Shown: piece by piece, positions 1 through 9,845 of the stretch | Layout: the number at the start of each line of letters is the position of its first letter | Position numbering within the stretch: position 1 is the stretch's first letter | Notes under the pieces: model-generated | What the model was told of the DNA's origin: nothing | Databases searched by the model: none | Seen by the model: the letters and a program-made list of their open reading frames with translations, nothing else | Translations under genes and position numbers: made by a program | DNA from: Brachycybe producta | Taxonomy: Eukaryota; Arthropoda; Diplopoda; Playtdesmida; Andrognathidae | NCBI GenBank assembly: GCA_036925085.1 | Contig: JAUPFP010000026.1 | Coordinates: 2,636,058-2,700,057, forward strand | DNA length: 64,000 nucleotides | Direction of reading: 5' to 3'

Positions 1-184
1 ATAAGCTGACCATGGTAGCTATAAATCAACTCTGACTACTTTTCTGCCATTACTACTAAAGAAAAATAACAAAAAAGGAGAAGAAAATTGTCATTTTGTA
101 TAACAAACAGTATTTTTTTGTTGTTGTTGTTTTTCTAAGGATGAAAAATAAAATCAGCGTCGATTTTTGTTTTTCTTTTTGGGG

Positions 185-705
185 GGTTTGGAACATTTGC
201 CCTAAAGACACTTGCCCTGAAGCCATTTGCTCTAAAGGGACATTTACCCAAAAACCACTTGCCCTAGAAGGACATTTGCCCTAATCAGTAGTGTAGATTT
301 ATGTCATTTCGCATTTTTTTTTCGCGCTTGCGGGTGCGCAGAACCTACTGTATTAAACATACTCTACCGAAATACACTAAACCGTATGAAAAGATAGAAG
401 AAGAAGAAATGGTTTCAGGGCAAATGGTTTTATGGAAATGTCCCTTTAAGGCAAGTGGTTTTAAGGCCAATGTCCCTTTAGGATAAATGATTTTAGAGAA
501 AATGTCTGTTTAGAGTAAATGATTTTAGAGAAAATGTCTGTTTAGAGTAAATGGTTTTAGGGCAAATGTCTCCTTAGGGCAAGTGGTTTTAGGACAAACA
601 TCCATTTAGGCAAGTGATTTAACTTTTAGGCAAACGGTTTTATGGCAAATGTCCCTAAAGGACAATGGTTTTGGAGCAATTGTCCTTTTAGGGCATATGC
701 CATAC
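185..705. mobile_element. Family A fold-back element, copy 1
   Basis: The left arm (190-285) has repeated CATTTGCCCTAAA-type units. The right arm (408-700) has the reverse complement, TTTAGGGCAAATG. Between them is a unique core of about 120 bp (286-405) that recurs at 13255-13375 and 17995-18105, including the string GACACTAAACCRTATGAAAA in the other copies. Opposed repeat arms around a shared core define a fold-back type non-autonomous transposon. No transposase is encoded. Ends are approximate because the terminal GGGATATA seen in the copy at 17858 is degraded here. Confidence 0.7.
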
Positions 706-2043
706 ACCCCTCTTAAGTTGATTGGAAGAATGTATTGAGAGTTGAATATGAATAAAGAATACATGTATTTAATTATGGAATGTGATTTGCCACTTAATTG
801 AGGGGTTCACTTTTATTTTTTATAAATTTAAAATGGCGTTGTTTGGTGACTTATGAAAAGTCACTTCATTTTTAGGTGATGAATTATTTTTAATTTTAAA
901 AATTATTTTGGCAATCATTGGGTAAATCTTGACTATTTTGACAGGAAATTTCTGGAGGTAATGATTAGTGATTACCGTCCTAGGAGCTTTAAAGCTTTAA
1001 ATGATGTATAACAGCAGCTCCTCTGACGTCACAAGCATCATCTTATGTACGACAAGACAACTTGACACATAATTTGTTTTCTAAATTACATTTGAACGGT
1101 TTATCATTTATTAAAAATGGATTATATTTTTCTGTATTTTTTTACTTTAATTTTTTTCCACCTGCAGAATGAAAGAAACATTTAAAAAAAAGGCAATTAA
1201 TGCACTTTGTTGCACATTAAACATAAAACAAACAAAAAAAAAACTAACTAATAGCATATATCGATCTTACATTAAAATATATCTTTTCACATAAAAATTT
1301 TGAGAATCTATTCCTATGAATGGCCTTCCCCCATTCTTCCTCCATTCTTGATGATCCTTTTTTTAAATGTGATTTTTTTTTTCTTTCTTCCCGCGAATTG
1401 AGAAAACAATTATAAAGAATGTCGAGAGTTTTCGCTTCTCTCTCTATATATAAATAATGAAAAAAGAAGAAAAGAAATTGTTAGAAGTCATAAAGCGTAT
1501 ATGAACACACAGAGTAATAGTTATACACTATAAGACGGGGCTGTGATTTACTGGTTTTAGAATTTAGTGTGTCTGTGGCATACTCTTACAAACGGGGTGG
1601 TTGTTGTCGCAGCTGTGTGCAAATTCTCTATAGGAATGTTGTGCAAATTTCAACTCGACTCCTTTTAATTACAACCTTTCTTTGGGTTTTGTTAATGGGC
1701 AAACGCCTTCGACGTTGCAGTTGCGACAAAGCCATTTGTGTAAATTTTGTCGGGAGGGCGCAAACTACAGAGCTATATGATTAAGACACACTAATTGCCC
1801 TCATTGCGAAATTTATATCATCCAATATAAACATGATGCTATTGCTAGTAGTTGTTGTGAGAGAAAACCAGAAGAAGAAGAAGAGAGAAGAAAAAAATTG
1901 CATTCGAAGCTATGCCCATATTTTTCTCACAGTTTCTTAGTAGATTTCACTAAATATACAAGGATCACATAAATAGGCTTTTCTAAGCACAAAAATGCAT
2001 CAACGCATCTCATTTGTAGGCCTTTTTGATGTCTATATATATA
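706..2043. other. Intergenic, no gene recognised
   Basis: AT-rich sequence without a convincing ORF. One small palindromic candidate lies at about 1564-1794, starting TTAGTGTGTCT and ending AGACACACTAA, with inner partly complementary segments around TTGTCGCAGCTG and CAGTTGCGACAA. It could be a short MITE. The 71-codon ORF running through it is probably incidental. Confidence 0.5.
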
Positions 2044-2727
2044 CATGTACACACTTGATAATTTAAATGCATTTAAATAATAAACGTGTTCTACAGAGCC
2101 CCCTGTGAAGGGCAAACAAACAATATGTCGAATTCAATTTATTGAGTTAATACTTAAATATAATATATAAGCTATTGACAAATTATTGATTTAGTATTTC
2201 CAATTTAAAATATTAATAATAAAAGTCAATTTTTATTTGGTTCATGTCCTTAACCGGCTTCCGTATAATTCACCTAAACACATTTAATTTGAATTCATTT
2301 AACTCCTGTGTGTACAAAGTATAAGCATAGAGACATACAGATTGTATTAAATACATGTATTTCGGTTTTCACACAGAAAACAGGTCTAATTGTATTTAAA
2401 CTTAATTATGCCTTGTACAGTTTACACACATGAGTTAAATGAATTCAAATTAAATGTGTTTATACCTAGTACCAACCTGATCATTTAAATGCATTTAAAT
2501 AATAAACGTGTTCTACAGAACCCCTGTGAAGCGCAAACAAACAATATATCGAATTCAATTTATTCAGTTAATAATCTGAAAATATTGAGTTAATACTTAA
2601 ATATAATATATAAACTATTGACAAAATATTGATTTAGTATTTCATTTTAAAATATTAATAATAAAGTCAATTTTTATTTGGTTCATGTACTTAACTGGAT
2701 ACCGTATAATTCACCTAAATACATCAA
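2044..2727. mobile_element. Family E MITE, two adjacent copies
   Basis: Two copies of a ~300-bp element follow each other, about 2044-2327 and 2411-2727. Diagnostic strings are ATTTAAATGCATTTAAAT, AACGTGTTCTACAGA, a GCAAACAAACAATAT stretch, and a terminal ATGAGTTAAATGAATTC-type motif. The same element recurs at 17027-17552, 39490-39800, 40323-40560, 46171-46460 and 59250-59559. It has no coding capacity. The second copy is chimeric: its left end is a fragment of the opposite terminus joined to a full copy. Confidence 0.75.
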
Positions 2728-2820
2728 GGGATTCAAGGAACCCTATAGACCACCATTGCTTTAATATATGCTTTCATTTATCAAATAACCAACTTTCTTT
2801 CATTGTTACATTTGTATGCA

Positions 2821-4790
2821 CATTTACATACATGCGCGCATGTGTACACACAAGTACACATGTGTGCGCATGCGTATGCACATGTACACGCTTGTGCGCA
2901 TGTATACACACATGTACACTTGTGCATGTGTATGCACATGTACACACGTGTGTGCATGTGTACGCACATGTACACACTTGTGCACATGTGTATGCACATG
3001 TACACACTTGTGTGCATGTGTGCGCACGTGTACACACTTGTGTGCATGTGTGCACACATGTACACACTTGTGTGCATGTGTGCGCACGTGTACACACTTG
3101 TGTGCATGTGTGTGCACGTGTACACACTTGTGTGCATGTGTGCGCACGTGTACACACTTGTGTGCATGTGTGTGCACGTGTACACACTTGTGTGCATGTG
3201 TGCGCACGTGTACACACTTGTGTGCATGTGTGTGCACGTGTACACACTTGTGTGCATGTGTGCGCACGTGTACACACTTGTGTGCATGTGTGCGCACGTG
3301 TACACACTTGTGTGCATGTGTGCGCACGTGTACACACTTGTGTGCATGTGTGCGCACGTGTACACACTTGTGTGCATGTGTGCGCACGTGTACACACTTG
3401 TGTGCATGTGTGCGCACGTGTACACACTTGTGTGCATGTGTGCGCACGTGTACACACTTGTGTGCATGTGTGCGCACGTGTACACACTTGTACACACTTG
3501 TGTGCATGTGTGCGCACGTGTACACACTTGTGTGCATGTGTGCGCACGTGTACACACTTGTGTGCATGTGTGCGCACGTGTACACACTTGTGTGCATGTG
3601 TGCGCACGTGTACACACTTGTGTGCATGTGTGCGCACGTGTACACACTTGTGTGCATGTGTGCGCACGTGTACACACTTGTGTGCATGTGTGCGCACGTG
3701 TACACACTTGTGTGCATGTGTGCGCACGTGTACACACTTGTGTGCATGTGTGCGCACGTGTACACACTTGTGTGCATGTGTGCGCACGTGTACACACTTG
3801 TGTGCATGTGTGCGCACGTGTACACACTTGTGTGCATGTGTGCGCACGTGTACACACTTGTGTGCATGTGTGCGCACGTGTACACACTTGTGTGCATGTG
3901 TGCGCACGTGTACACACTTGTGTGCATGTGTGCGCACGTGTACACACTTGTGTGCATGTGTGCGCACGTGTACACACTTGTGTGCATGTGTGCGCACGTG
4001 TACACACTTGTGTGCATGTGTGCGCACGTGTACACACTTGTGTGCACGTGTGCGCACGTGTACACACTTGTGTGCACGTGTGCACACGTGTACACACTTG
4101 TGTGCACGTGTGCACACTTGTGTGCACGTGTGCGCACGTGTGCACACTTGTGTGCACGTGTGCGCACGTGTACACACTTGTGTGCGCACGTGTACACACT
4201 TGTGTGCATGTGTGCGCACGTGTACACACTTGTGTGCATGTGTGCGCACGTGTACACACTTGTGTGCATGTGTGCGCACGTGTACACACTTGTGTGCATG
4301 TGTGCGCACGTGTACACACTTGTGTGCATGTGTGCGCACGTGTACACACTTGTGTGCATGTGTGCGCACGTGTACACACTTGTGTGCATGTGTGCGCACG
4401 TGTACACACTTGTGTGCATGTGTGCGCACGTGTACACACTTGTGTGCACGTGTGCGCACGTGTACACACTTGTGTGCACGTGTGCGCACGTGTACACACT
4501 TGTGTGCACGTGTGCGCACGTGTACACACTTGTGTGCACGTGCGCACACGTGTACACACTTGTGTGCACGTGTGCGCACGTGTACACACGTGTGCGCACG
4601 TGCGCGCACGTGTACACACGTGCGCGCACGTGCGTGCACGTGTACGCACGTGCGCGCACGTGTGTGCACGTGTACGCACGTGCGCGCACGTGTGTGCACG
4701 TGTACGCACGTGTGCGCACGTGTGTGCACGTGTACGCACGTGTGCGCACGTGTGTGCACGTGTACACACGTGAGCATGTGCATGTATTCA
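2821..4790. repeat. 30-bp satellite, alternating purine-pyrimidine
   Basis: About 66 tandem copies of a 30-bp unit made of TACACACTTGTGTGCATG followed by TGTGCGCACGTG. The centre is nearly perfect, while both edges are degenerate and shade into (CACGTGTG)-like units. Because 30 is a multiple of 3 and the unit contains no stop in any frame, all six frames are open for about 2 kb. These are repeat artefacts (Cys, His, Thr and Val only), not genes. The unit holds a CACGTG palindrome and long alternating purine-pyrimidine runs. Confidence 0.95.
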
Positions 4791-5969
4791 CTTATTTGAC
4801 ATTGTTACATGTGATACGCATGCATTATTCATGTATAATAATATAATGAGAATACATCACATGTATTTTAATAAACAAAAATAATAACAGTCCTAATATA
4901 ATACAGTGTAATAGAAACAGTCCCCCTTTCAAATGCTACAACTAGAAAGAGGAAGAATCTCGATTTTTTTTAAAAAAAAATACGTTTTTAAAAAATCGAA
5001 ATTTCATGCATCCAATCACTCTAAAATTTCAATTTTTTCCAGTTTTCATCGCCAGAATGTGTACATCATTTTAGGTCTGATGACATTTTGTTGTACGGTG
5101 GTCCCGTTTTCGAGTTGTTCGACCCACAAAATTGGGGTTCCGGACATATGGACTTAAAGACATACAGGCCCCTTTTCTTGCATGATGCTAGCGCTCTTTG
5201 CGGCGATTTGTCGAAGTAATATTGTGACGTAGCCACTTAAAAGAAAGACTTCCATGTACAATGTTATCATTGTTACCAATGTTGCATCATTAAAGATGGC
5301 GACTTCCTATCATAGCAACATCAAAGGTTTCAACAGAGAGTTTTTTTTCTCCCAATCATTGTATAACTTTTTATTCTGTGCTAATGTAATGTCGTTTATT
5401 CAAGACCATTGACTGCGTTTTGATGTTACTAAGTCTTATTAACGAAAGTCGAATGTTTGGTATACGGTCCACGTTATAGACAATGAGGTACGCGAATTTG
5501 CTTCCAAATTCCAATTCAACGTATGTTATCATTCCAAAAGGCTTCTCGTCCCATATGGCCCCCCGCCGAGTCAGCTTAAGTGTGGCTAGATCTAATAGAT
5601 GGCGGAGGTTGGAACCAAAAGCTTACAATAAAGTTACAAGAATGCATTGTTAAGGTACGTTTCTGTTTAAATCCAATTCGTTTTACCTTTTTTTTTTTTC
5701 TTGCAAAATTTTTTTAATTTTTAGTATTATCGCCCTCGATCCACAATTGAAATGGTTGGTACCATATAAACATGCTAGACCACAAATATTAGGCTTATAC
5801 TAGTCTGTAGTTCGGTTTTTTTTTACCTATTTTGCGTGCAAGTAAAGGGGGGGGGGAAGGACTGACGACACGTATGTATTGATGAGCTATTAGTGGCAAG
5901 ATACATACGTATAAGGTAAGACATGGATAAAGAAAAGTGTAGAAAATCGCCTGCTTTTTTTATACTAAA
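4791..5969. other. Intergenic with Family F end fragment
   Basis: No gene is visible. Positions 5182-5242 (GATGCTAGCGCTCTTTGCGG and onward to a CACTTAAAAG end) match the termini of the Family F elements near 22358, 23570 and 60640, so this is a solo or broken terminus. The rest is unremarkable AT-rich sequence with short homopolymers. Confidence 0.5.
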
Positions 5970-6324
5970 GCCTCGTTTTCACAGCGATAGTTCTATTGTG
6001 AGAGTAGCTGTCATGTAAGTTGCGATAGTTCACTCTCACGATAGCAACTGCCTATATGTCTTGAAGTAACGTGATAGTCCTGTCATGACAGTGTGACGTC
6101 TACTTCACTGATATCATACAGGCATTTAGAAATCGGGAAGAACTTCCGTTGGCTCCGCCCTTGTTATGATGACCGGCAACTTCTAATTGGTTTGCTGTGT
6201 GGTTCGACGTTGAAAAGGGCAGAGCATGTGACGTCAGACTACATAACCAACAAACCATAGTTCTCGCGATAGTTGCTCTCATGACAGCAACTATCGTGAC
6301 AACTATCATCGTGAAAACGGGGCT
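5970..6324. mobile_element. Family D piggyBac-like MITE, copy 1
   Basis: The left end GCCTCGTTTTCACAGCGATA and right end ATCATCGTGAAAACGGGGCT are inverted repeats. The right flank is TTAA (6325-6328) and the left flank TAAA, consistent with a degraded TTAA target site. Inner sequence has inverted copies of CGATAG/CTATCG and CATGACAG/CTGTCATG. A Family C element (6118-6258) interrupts it. No transposase is present. TTAA target use suggests piggyBac, but the superfamily is inferred only from this. Confidence 0.7.
6118..6258. mobile_element. Family C MITE, truncated, nested
   Basis: Starts ACAGGCATTTAGAAATCGGG and continues through GGCTCCGCCC, CAACTTCTAATTGG, the GTTCGACGTTG core and TGACGTCAGACTACATAACC, then stops at AACAAACCATAG, about 60 bp before the expected right end. 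It lies inside the Family D copy 5970-6324. The copy at 9163-9285 breaks at the same internal string. Confidence 0.75.
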
Positions 6325-6328
6325 TTAA

Positions 6329-6450
6329 GCCTCGTTTTCCACGAGAACTATCATCGTGCAGACCACATGATAGTCACTATCGCACTGTTGCGGATATAGC
6401 ACTATCACACTACTTCATTTGACTAGACATAGCCACCTTATATAACAGGC
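6329..6450. mobile_element. Family D MITE, copy 2, partial
   Basis: Begins GCCTCGTTTTCCACGAGAAC directly after the TTAA that ends copy 1, so the two copies share one target site. It continues with ATGATAGTCACTATCGCACT and fades near ACATAGCCACCTTATATAAC, a string also seen reversed near 9010. No opposite end was found. Confidence 0.5.
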
Positions 6451-6599
6451 CTGCCATTTCGTCCATAGGCTAATGTTAAAAATTTATGTCATAAATGGCC
6501 GCCGTTTTGCATCTCTTACTCGCTTGGTGGTGCTAGTCACAAATTAAGAAAGATAGAAACATAACATAAATAGAGGACAATTTATAGGTGTCACCTCAA

Positions 6600-6780
6600 A
6601 CATTAATTTTACTACACCTTTAATTAATTTAATAATACATATGTAATCTAAATAATTTAATAATGCATATTTAATATACAGAAATAAATCAACATAACAA
6701 TTTATTAATAATAATTTAATAATAATAATTTAATTATAATAATTTAAAAATAATAATTTAAAAATAATTATATATATAAT
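6600..6780. repeat. AT-rich low-complexity (TTTAATAATAA)n
   Basis: Degenerate tandem AATAATTTAATAATAA-like units, the same type as at 8253-8485. No coding content. Confidence 0.7.
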
Positions 6781-6781
6781 A

Positions 6782-7190
6782 TCCCAGGTCTGTGTATCTG
6801 TCTTTCTGTCTGAAATAACGCTGTACAACCATTGAAGCACATCGGAATTTATATAAATTTAAATAAATGAAGAAATGAACAGCCTTTTTTTTTTCTCAAG
6901 GTCAACTATATGTTGCACGCTTCCCATCCAAGAACCCCATGATATTAAATTGGAGAGGGGGAAAGGTTGGATGGAAAGTGTAGAAGGGGGGGGGGGCGAG
7001 AGAGAAACGTGGAGGGAGGAAAAGTGGGAGGGGGTGACTGAAATTGAAATGAAATTAGTAAAAAAAAAAAAAAAAACGACGCGCATGCGCACACTAGAGA
7101 AAATGAAAAACACATTTTCTATTTCAAATATAAAAAGGGGAGGGGATAATAGTAGCAAAATTAAACTACAGTTTATCACAGGCAATTGTG
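6782..7190. mobile_element. Family B element, partial
   Basis: Homologous to 29735-29990 of the complete Family B copy. Shared strings include CCAGGTCTGTGT, AAGCACRTCGGAATTT, CTCAAGGTCAACTATATG, a purine-rich GGAGAGGGGGAAAGGTTGGA tract, and a GCGCATGCGCACA and CACAGGCAATTGTG terminal motif. It ends where the Family A array begins. The small ORFs here come from the purine-rich tract. Confidence 0.7.
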
Positions 7191-7795
7191 CCATAAAAAC
7201 AATTAACCCTAATGGAACATTTTCCTTAAAACCATTTACCCTAATAGAACATTTGCCCTAAAACCATTTGCCCTAAAACTATTTGCCCTCAAGGAACACT
7301 TGCCCTAAAACCATTTACCCTAAAACTATTTACCCTAATAGAACATTTGCTCTAAAACAACTTGCCCTAAAACCACTTGCCCTAAAACCACTTGCCCTTA
7401 AAAACATTTGCCCTAAAACTATTTGCCCTCAAAGAACATATGCCCTAAAACCAATTACTGTATATTTAGACTACTCATTAGGGGAACATCTCCTTAGGGC
7501 AAATGTTTTTTTAGGGCAAATGTCCCTTTAGGGCAAATGTCCCTTTAGGGCAAATGTCCCTTTAGGGCAAATGTCCCTTTAGGGCAAATGTCCCTTTAGG
7601 GCAAATGTCTTTTTAGGGCAAATGTCTTTTTAGGGCAAATGTCTTTTTAGGGCAAATGTCTTTTTAGGGCAAATGTCTTTTTAGGGCAAATGTCTTTTTA
7701 GGGCAAATGTCTTTTTAGGGCAAATGTCTTTTTAGGGCAATATCTCCCTTTAGGGCAAATGTTTCTTTAGGGTAAATTGTTTTAGGACAAAAACT
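7191..7795. mobile_element. Family A fold-back, two opposed arrays
   Basis: Positions 7200-7455 carry about 15 units of CATTTGCCCTAAAAC type. After a spacer of about 35 bp, 7490-7790 carries about 18 units of the reverse complement, TTTAGGGCAAATGTCYY. The arms could form a hairpin of nearly 300 bp. No core like that at 13255 is left. The right arm is very regular from 7505 to 7740 and has probably expanded recently. Confidence 0.8.
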
Positions 7796-7799
7796 TAAT

Positions 7800-8252
7800 C
7801 AGATTGAAATTTAAATGAACTGCTTTTTTCTCATGGTCAACTTTATGTTGCACTCTCCCGATCCAAGAATCCAAACAATAGTAAGGACAGGCAAGTAAAG
7901 ACAATAAAATACAGTCGTTTTCCCCGCCTTTTTATGAGGGCCAGCAACTTTTAATTATTTTGTTATGTCGTCTGATGTCACATGCCCCGTTCTTTTCAAT
8001 TTTGAATTGGTTATTTGGTCTGACGTCACATGCCCCGTTCTTTTCAATTTCCAATTGGTTGATATTTGGTCTGACAGTCATAAAGGGGCGGGGCACACGA
8101 CTGTATCTCCCTGTCTTCACATACCTATAACAATATTAAGGTGCTTATAAAAAACACAAGTGGTCAAGGCGAATTGCTTCATGACAACCGGACAGTCACA
8201 CAAAAAGAAACTAGATGCTCCCGTCATTTATGACGGGTTACCCCACTAGTTT
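7800..8252. mobile_element. Family B right end with nested MITE
   Basis: Positions 7800-7876 and 8128-8252 match 47940-48130: TCATGGTCAACTTTATGTTG, CAATATTAAGGTGCTTATAA, a GCGGTCAAGGC-like string and CATGACAACCGGACA. The end is CCCGTCATTTATGACGGGTT then ACCCCACTAG. An insertion of about 250 bp (7877-8127) is palindromic, bounded by TACAGTCGTTTTCCCCGCC and GGGGCACACGACTGTA, and carries TCTGACGTCACATGCCCCG twice. It is related to Family C. Confidence 0.65.
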
Positions 8253-8485
8253 ATTAATAATAATTTAAAAATAATTATTTAATAATAATTTATTAATAAT
8301 AATTTAATAAAAATAATTTAAGAATAATAATTTAATAAAAATAATTTAAGAATAATAATTTAAGAATAATAATTTAATAAAAATAATTTAAGAATAATAA
8401 TTTAATAAAAATAATTTAAGAATAATAATTTAATAATAGTTTATTAAAAATAATTTAATAATAATTTATTAATAATAATTAAAAA
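8253..8485. repeat. AT-rich tandem repeat
   Basis: Degenerate tandem units of AATAATAATTTAATAAAAAT and similar directly follow the Family B end. Low complexity, non-coding. Confidence 0.75.
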
Positions 8486-8995
8486 TGAAAAACTTTTAAA
8501 TGAGAATAACTAACTACAACTTAAGGAATTTGTGGCTAATTGGTTTTTTGTGAAATGTTGCCAGCTTACACATGTCATTGTCTTCAGTAATCTTTGCTGC
8601 ACAATTTTTTAAATATGCATTTACAAATTTATTTGCTAAAAGGGAGTGCAGTTGTTTAGTGTGTTCAACCTGTAAAAAACTCGAGCAAGATTTACATGAC
8701 AGCCAGGCATGATTGGAAAATGCATTAATTAGGAACTATTTTAATTTTGCTTTTACTCGCAGGATTCTTATAGTAAGATTTACAAACAGGCACACAGCAG
8801 TATGCCATACTGTATATTTGAGCAAAATTTTAAACAAAAACTGAAAAACTTGAACAAAAACTGTTTTTTTATAATTCAATGTGCCATAGAATAAAGCCAA
8901 GAAATAATTTTAATTTCTTAATTTGTGGTCAGTGCCATCTGGTGAAATATACATGCATTTGGCGGCCATTTATGACTTACAGTTCTTAAGCCAAA
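8486..8995. other. Intergenic, nothing recognised
   Basis: AT-rich unique-looking sequence with no ORF of note and no repeat shared with the rest of the window that I could find. Confidence 0.5.
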
Positions 8996-9375
8996 TGTCA
9001 GGCCTGGTATATAAGGTGGCTATGGACTAGATATAGTTGATAGAATGCTAGTACTGTCGCAATATTAATAGCTGTTGAGTGACCGCTTGTAGGGAAATAT
9101 CCACCTTGTAGGGAAATTTGGCTTCTGGAGTGAGGCAACACGTCTGATATCAATGGTATCTACAGGCATTTACAAGGGCTCCGCTATTTTTATGACGAAC
9201 GCAACTTCTAATTGGTTGGTTATGTAGTCTGACGTCACATGCTCCGGCCTTTTCAACGTCGAACCACACAACAAACCATAGTGTTTGTTTGCCCTTCACA
9301 AGGGGCTCTGTAGAACATATTTATTATTTAAATGCATTTAAATTATCAGATGTGTACTACTTATTAGTATAGTAG
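8996..9375. mobile_element. Chimera of Family D, C and E fragments
   Basis: 8996-9160 is the reverse complement of inner Family D sequence: TAGGGAAATATCCACCTTGT matches the inverse of 41655-41700. 9163-9285 is a Family C fragment (ACAGGCATTTACAAGGGCTC to AACAAACCATAG). 9286-9375 is the end of a Family E element (GTTTGTTTGCCCTTCACA, CATTTAAATTATCAG, GTGTACTACTTATTAG). The C fragment breaks at the same internal point as the nested copy at 6118-6258, which suggests a composite that was copied as a unit. Confidence 0.6.
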
Positions 9376-9647
9376 AAGGTTGGCTCGTAACTGCAAGGAA
9401 TTCAAGGAGTTTCCCCTCACTCTAGCCGTTGCTATGGAATAACGTAGGGACGCCATGTGGGACTATACGTCATATTACATCCCTATTTCTGGCAACGTTT
9501 TCGGTGGGAGGAAAACTCCTTAGTTACGAGCAAACCTTGTACTCTACTAGCCTTAGGGCAGCACGATTTAGCAATATTTACATATATAGGCCTACTATTA
9601 TACAGTATATACTTCCGTCATGAACAAATTCTAAGAAAAAGTAATTG

Positions 9648-9735
9648 TTGTTAAGGATGTAAAAAAAGCAACACAAAGAAGTAAAACATAAAATTGTTTT
9701 ACTTCTTGGTGTTGTTTTGCTTACATCCTTAACAA
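9648..9735. repeat. Long hairpin upstream of TLR-A
   Basis: Left arm TTGTTAAGGATGTAA...GAAGTAAAAC pairs with right arm GTTTTACTTC...TTACATCCTTAACAA. Each arm is about 40 nt with one or two small bulges, around a loop of about 10 nt. It ends about 110 bp before the TLR-A start codon. It could be a tiny MITE, a regulatory hairpin in the 5' region or a small-RNA precursor. Sequence alone does not decide. Confidence 0.75.
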
Positions 9736-9845
9736 TAATATTTTTGTTTTGTTCCAATCAATAATATTCAATCCTTTCTGTTTATGTTTTCATGATAATA
9801 TTGCTTTTTATTTGAAAATTATCCCCCCCCCCAAAAAAAAAAAAT

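Noticed and set aside
2685-4846. Six overlapping 650-700 codon ORFs on both strands
   Set aside because: All arise from the 30-bp stop-free satellite; composition is only Cys, His, Thr, Val, Ala, Arg and similar in a 10-residue period.
7500-7790. TTTAGGG-containing array as an interstitial telomere
   Set aside because: The unit is about 17 bp with GCAAATGTC between each TTTAGGG, and it belongs to dispersed fold-back elements.
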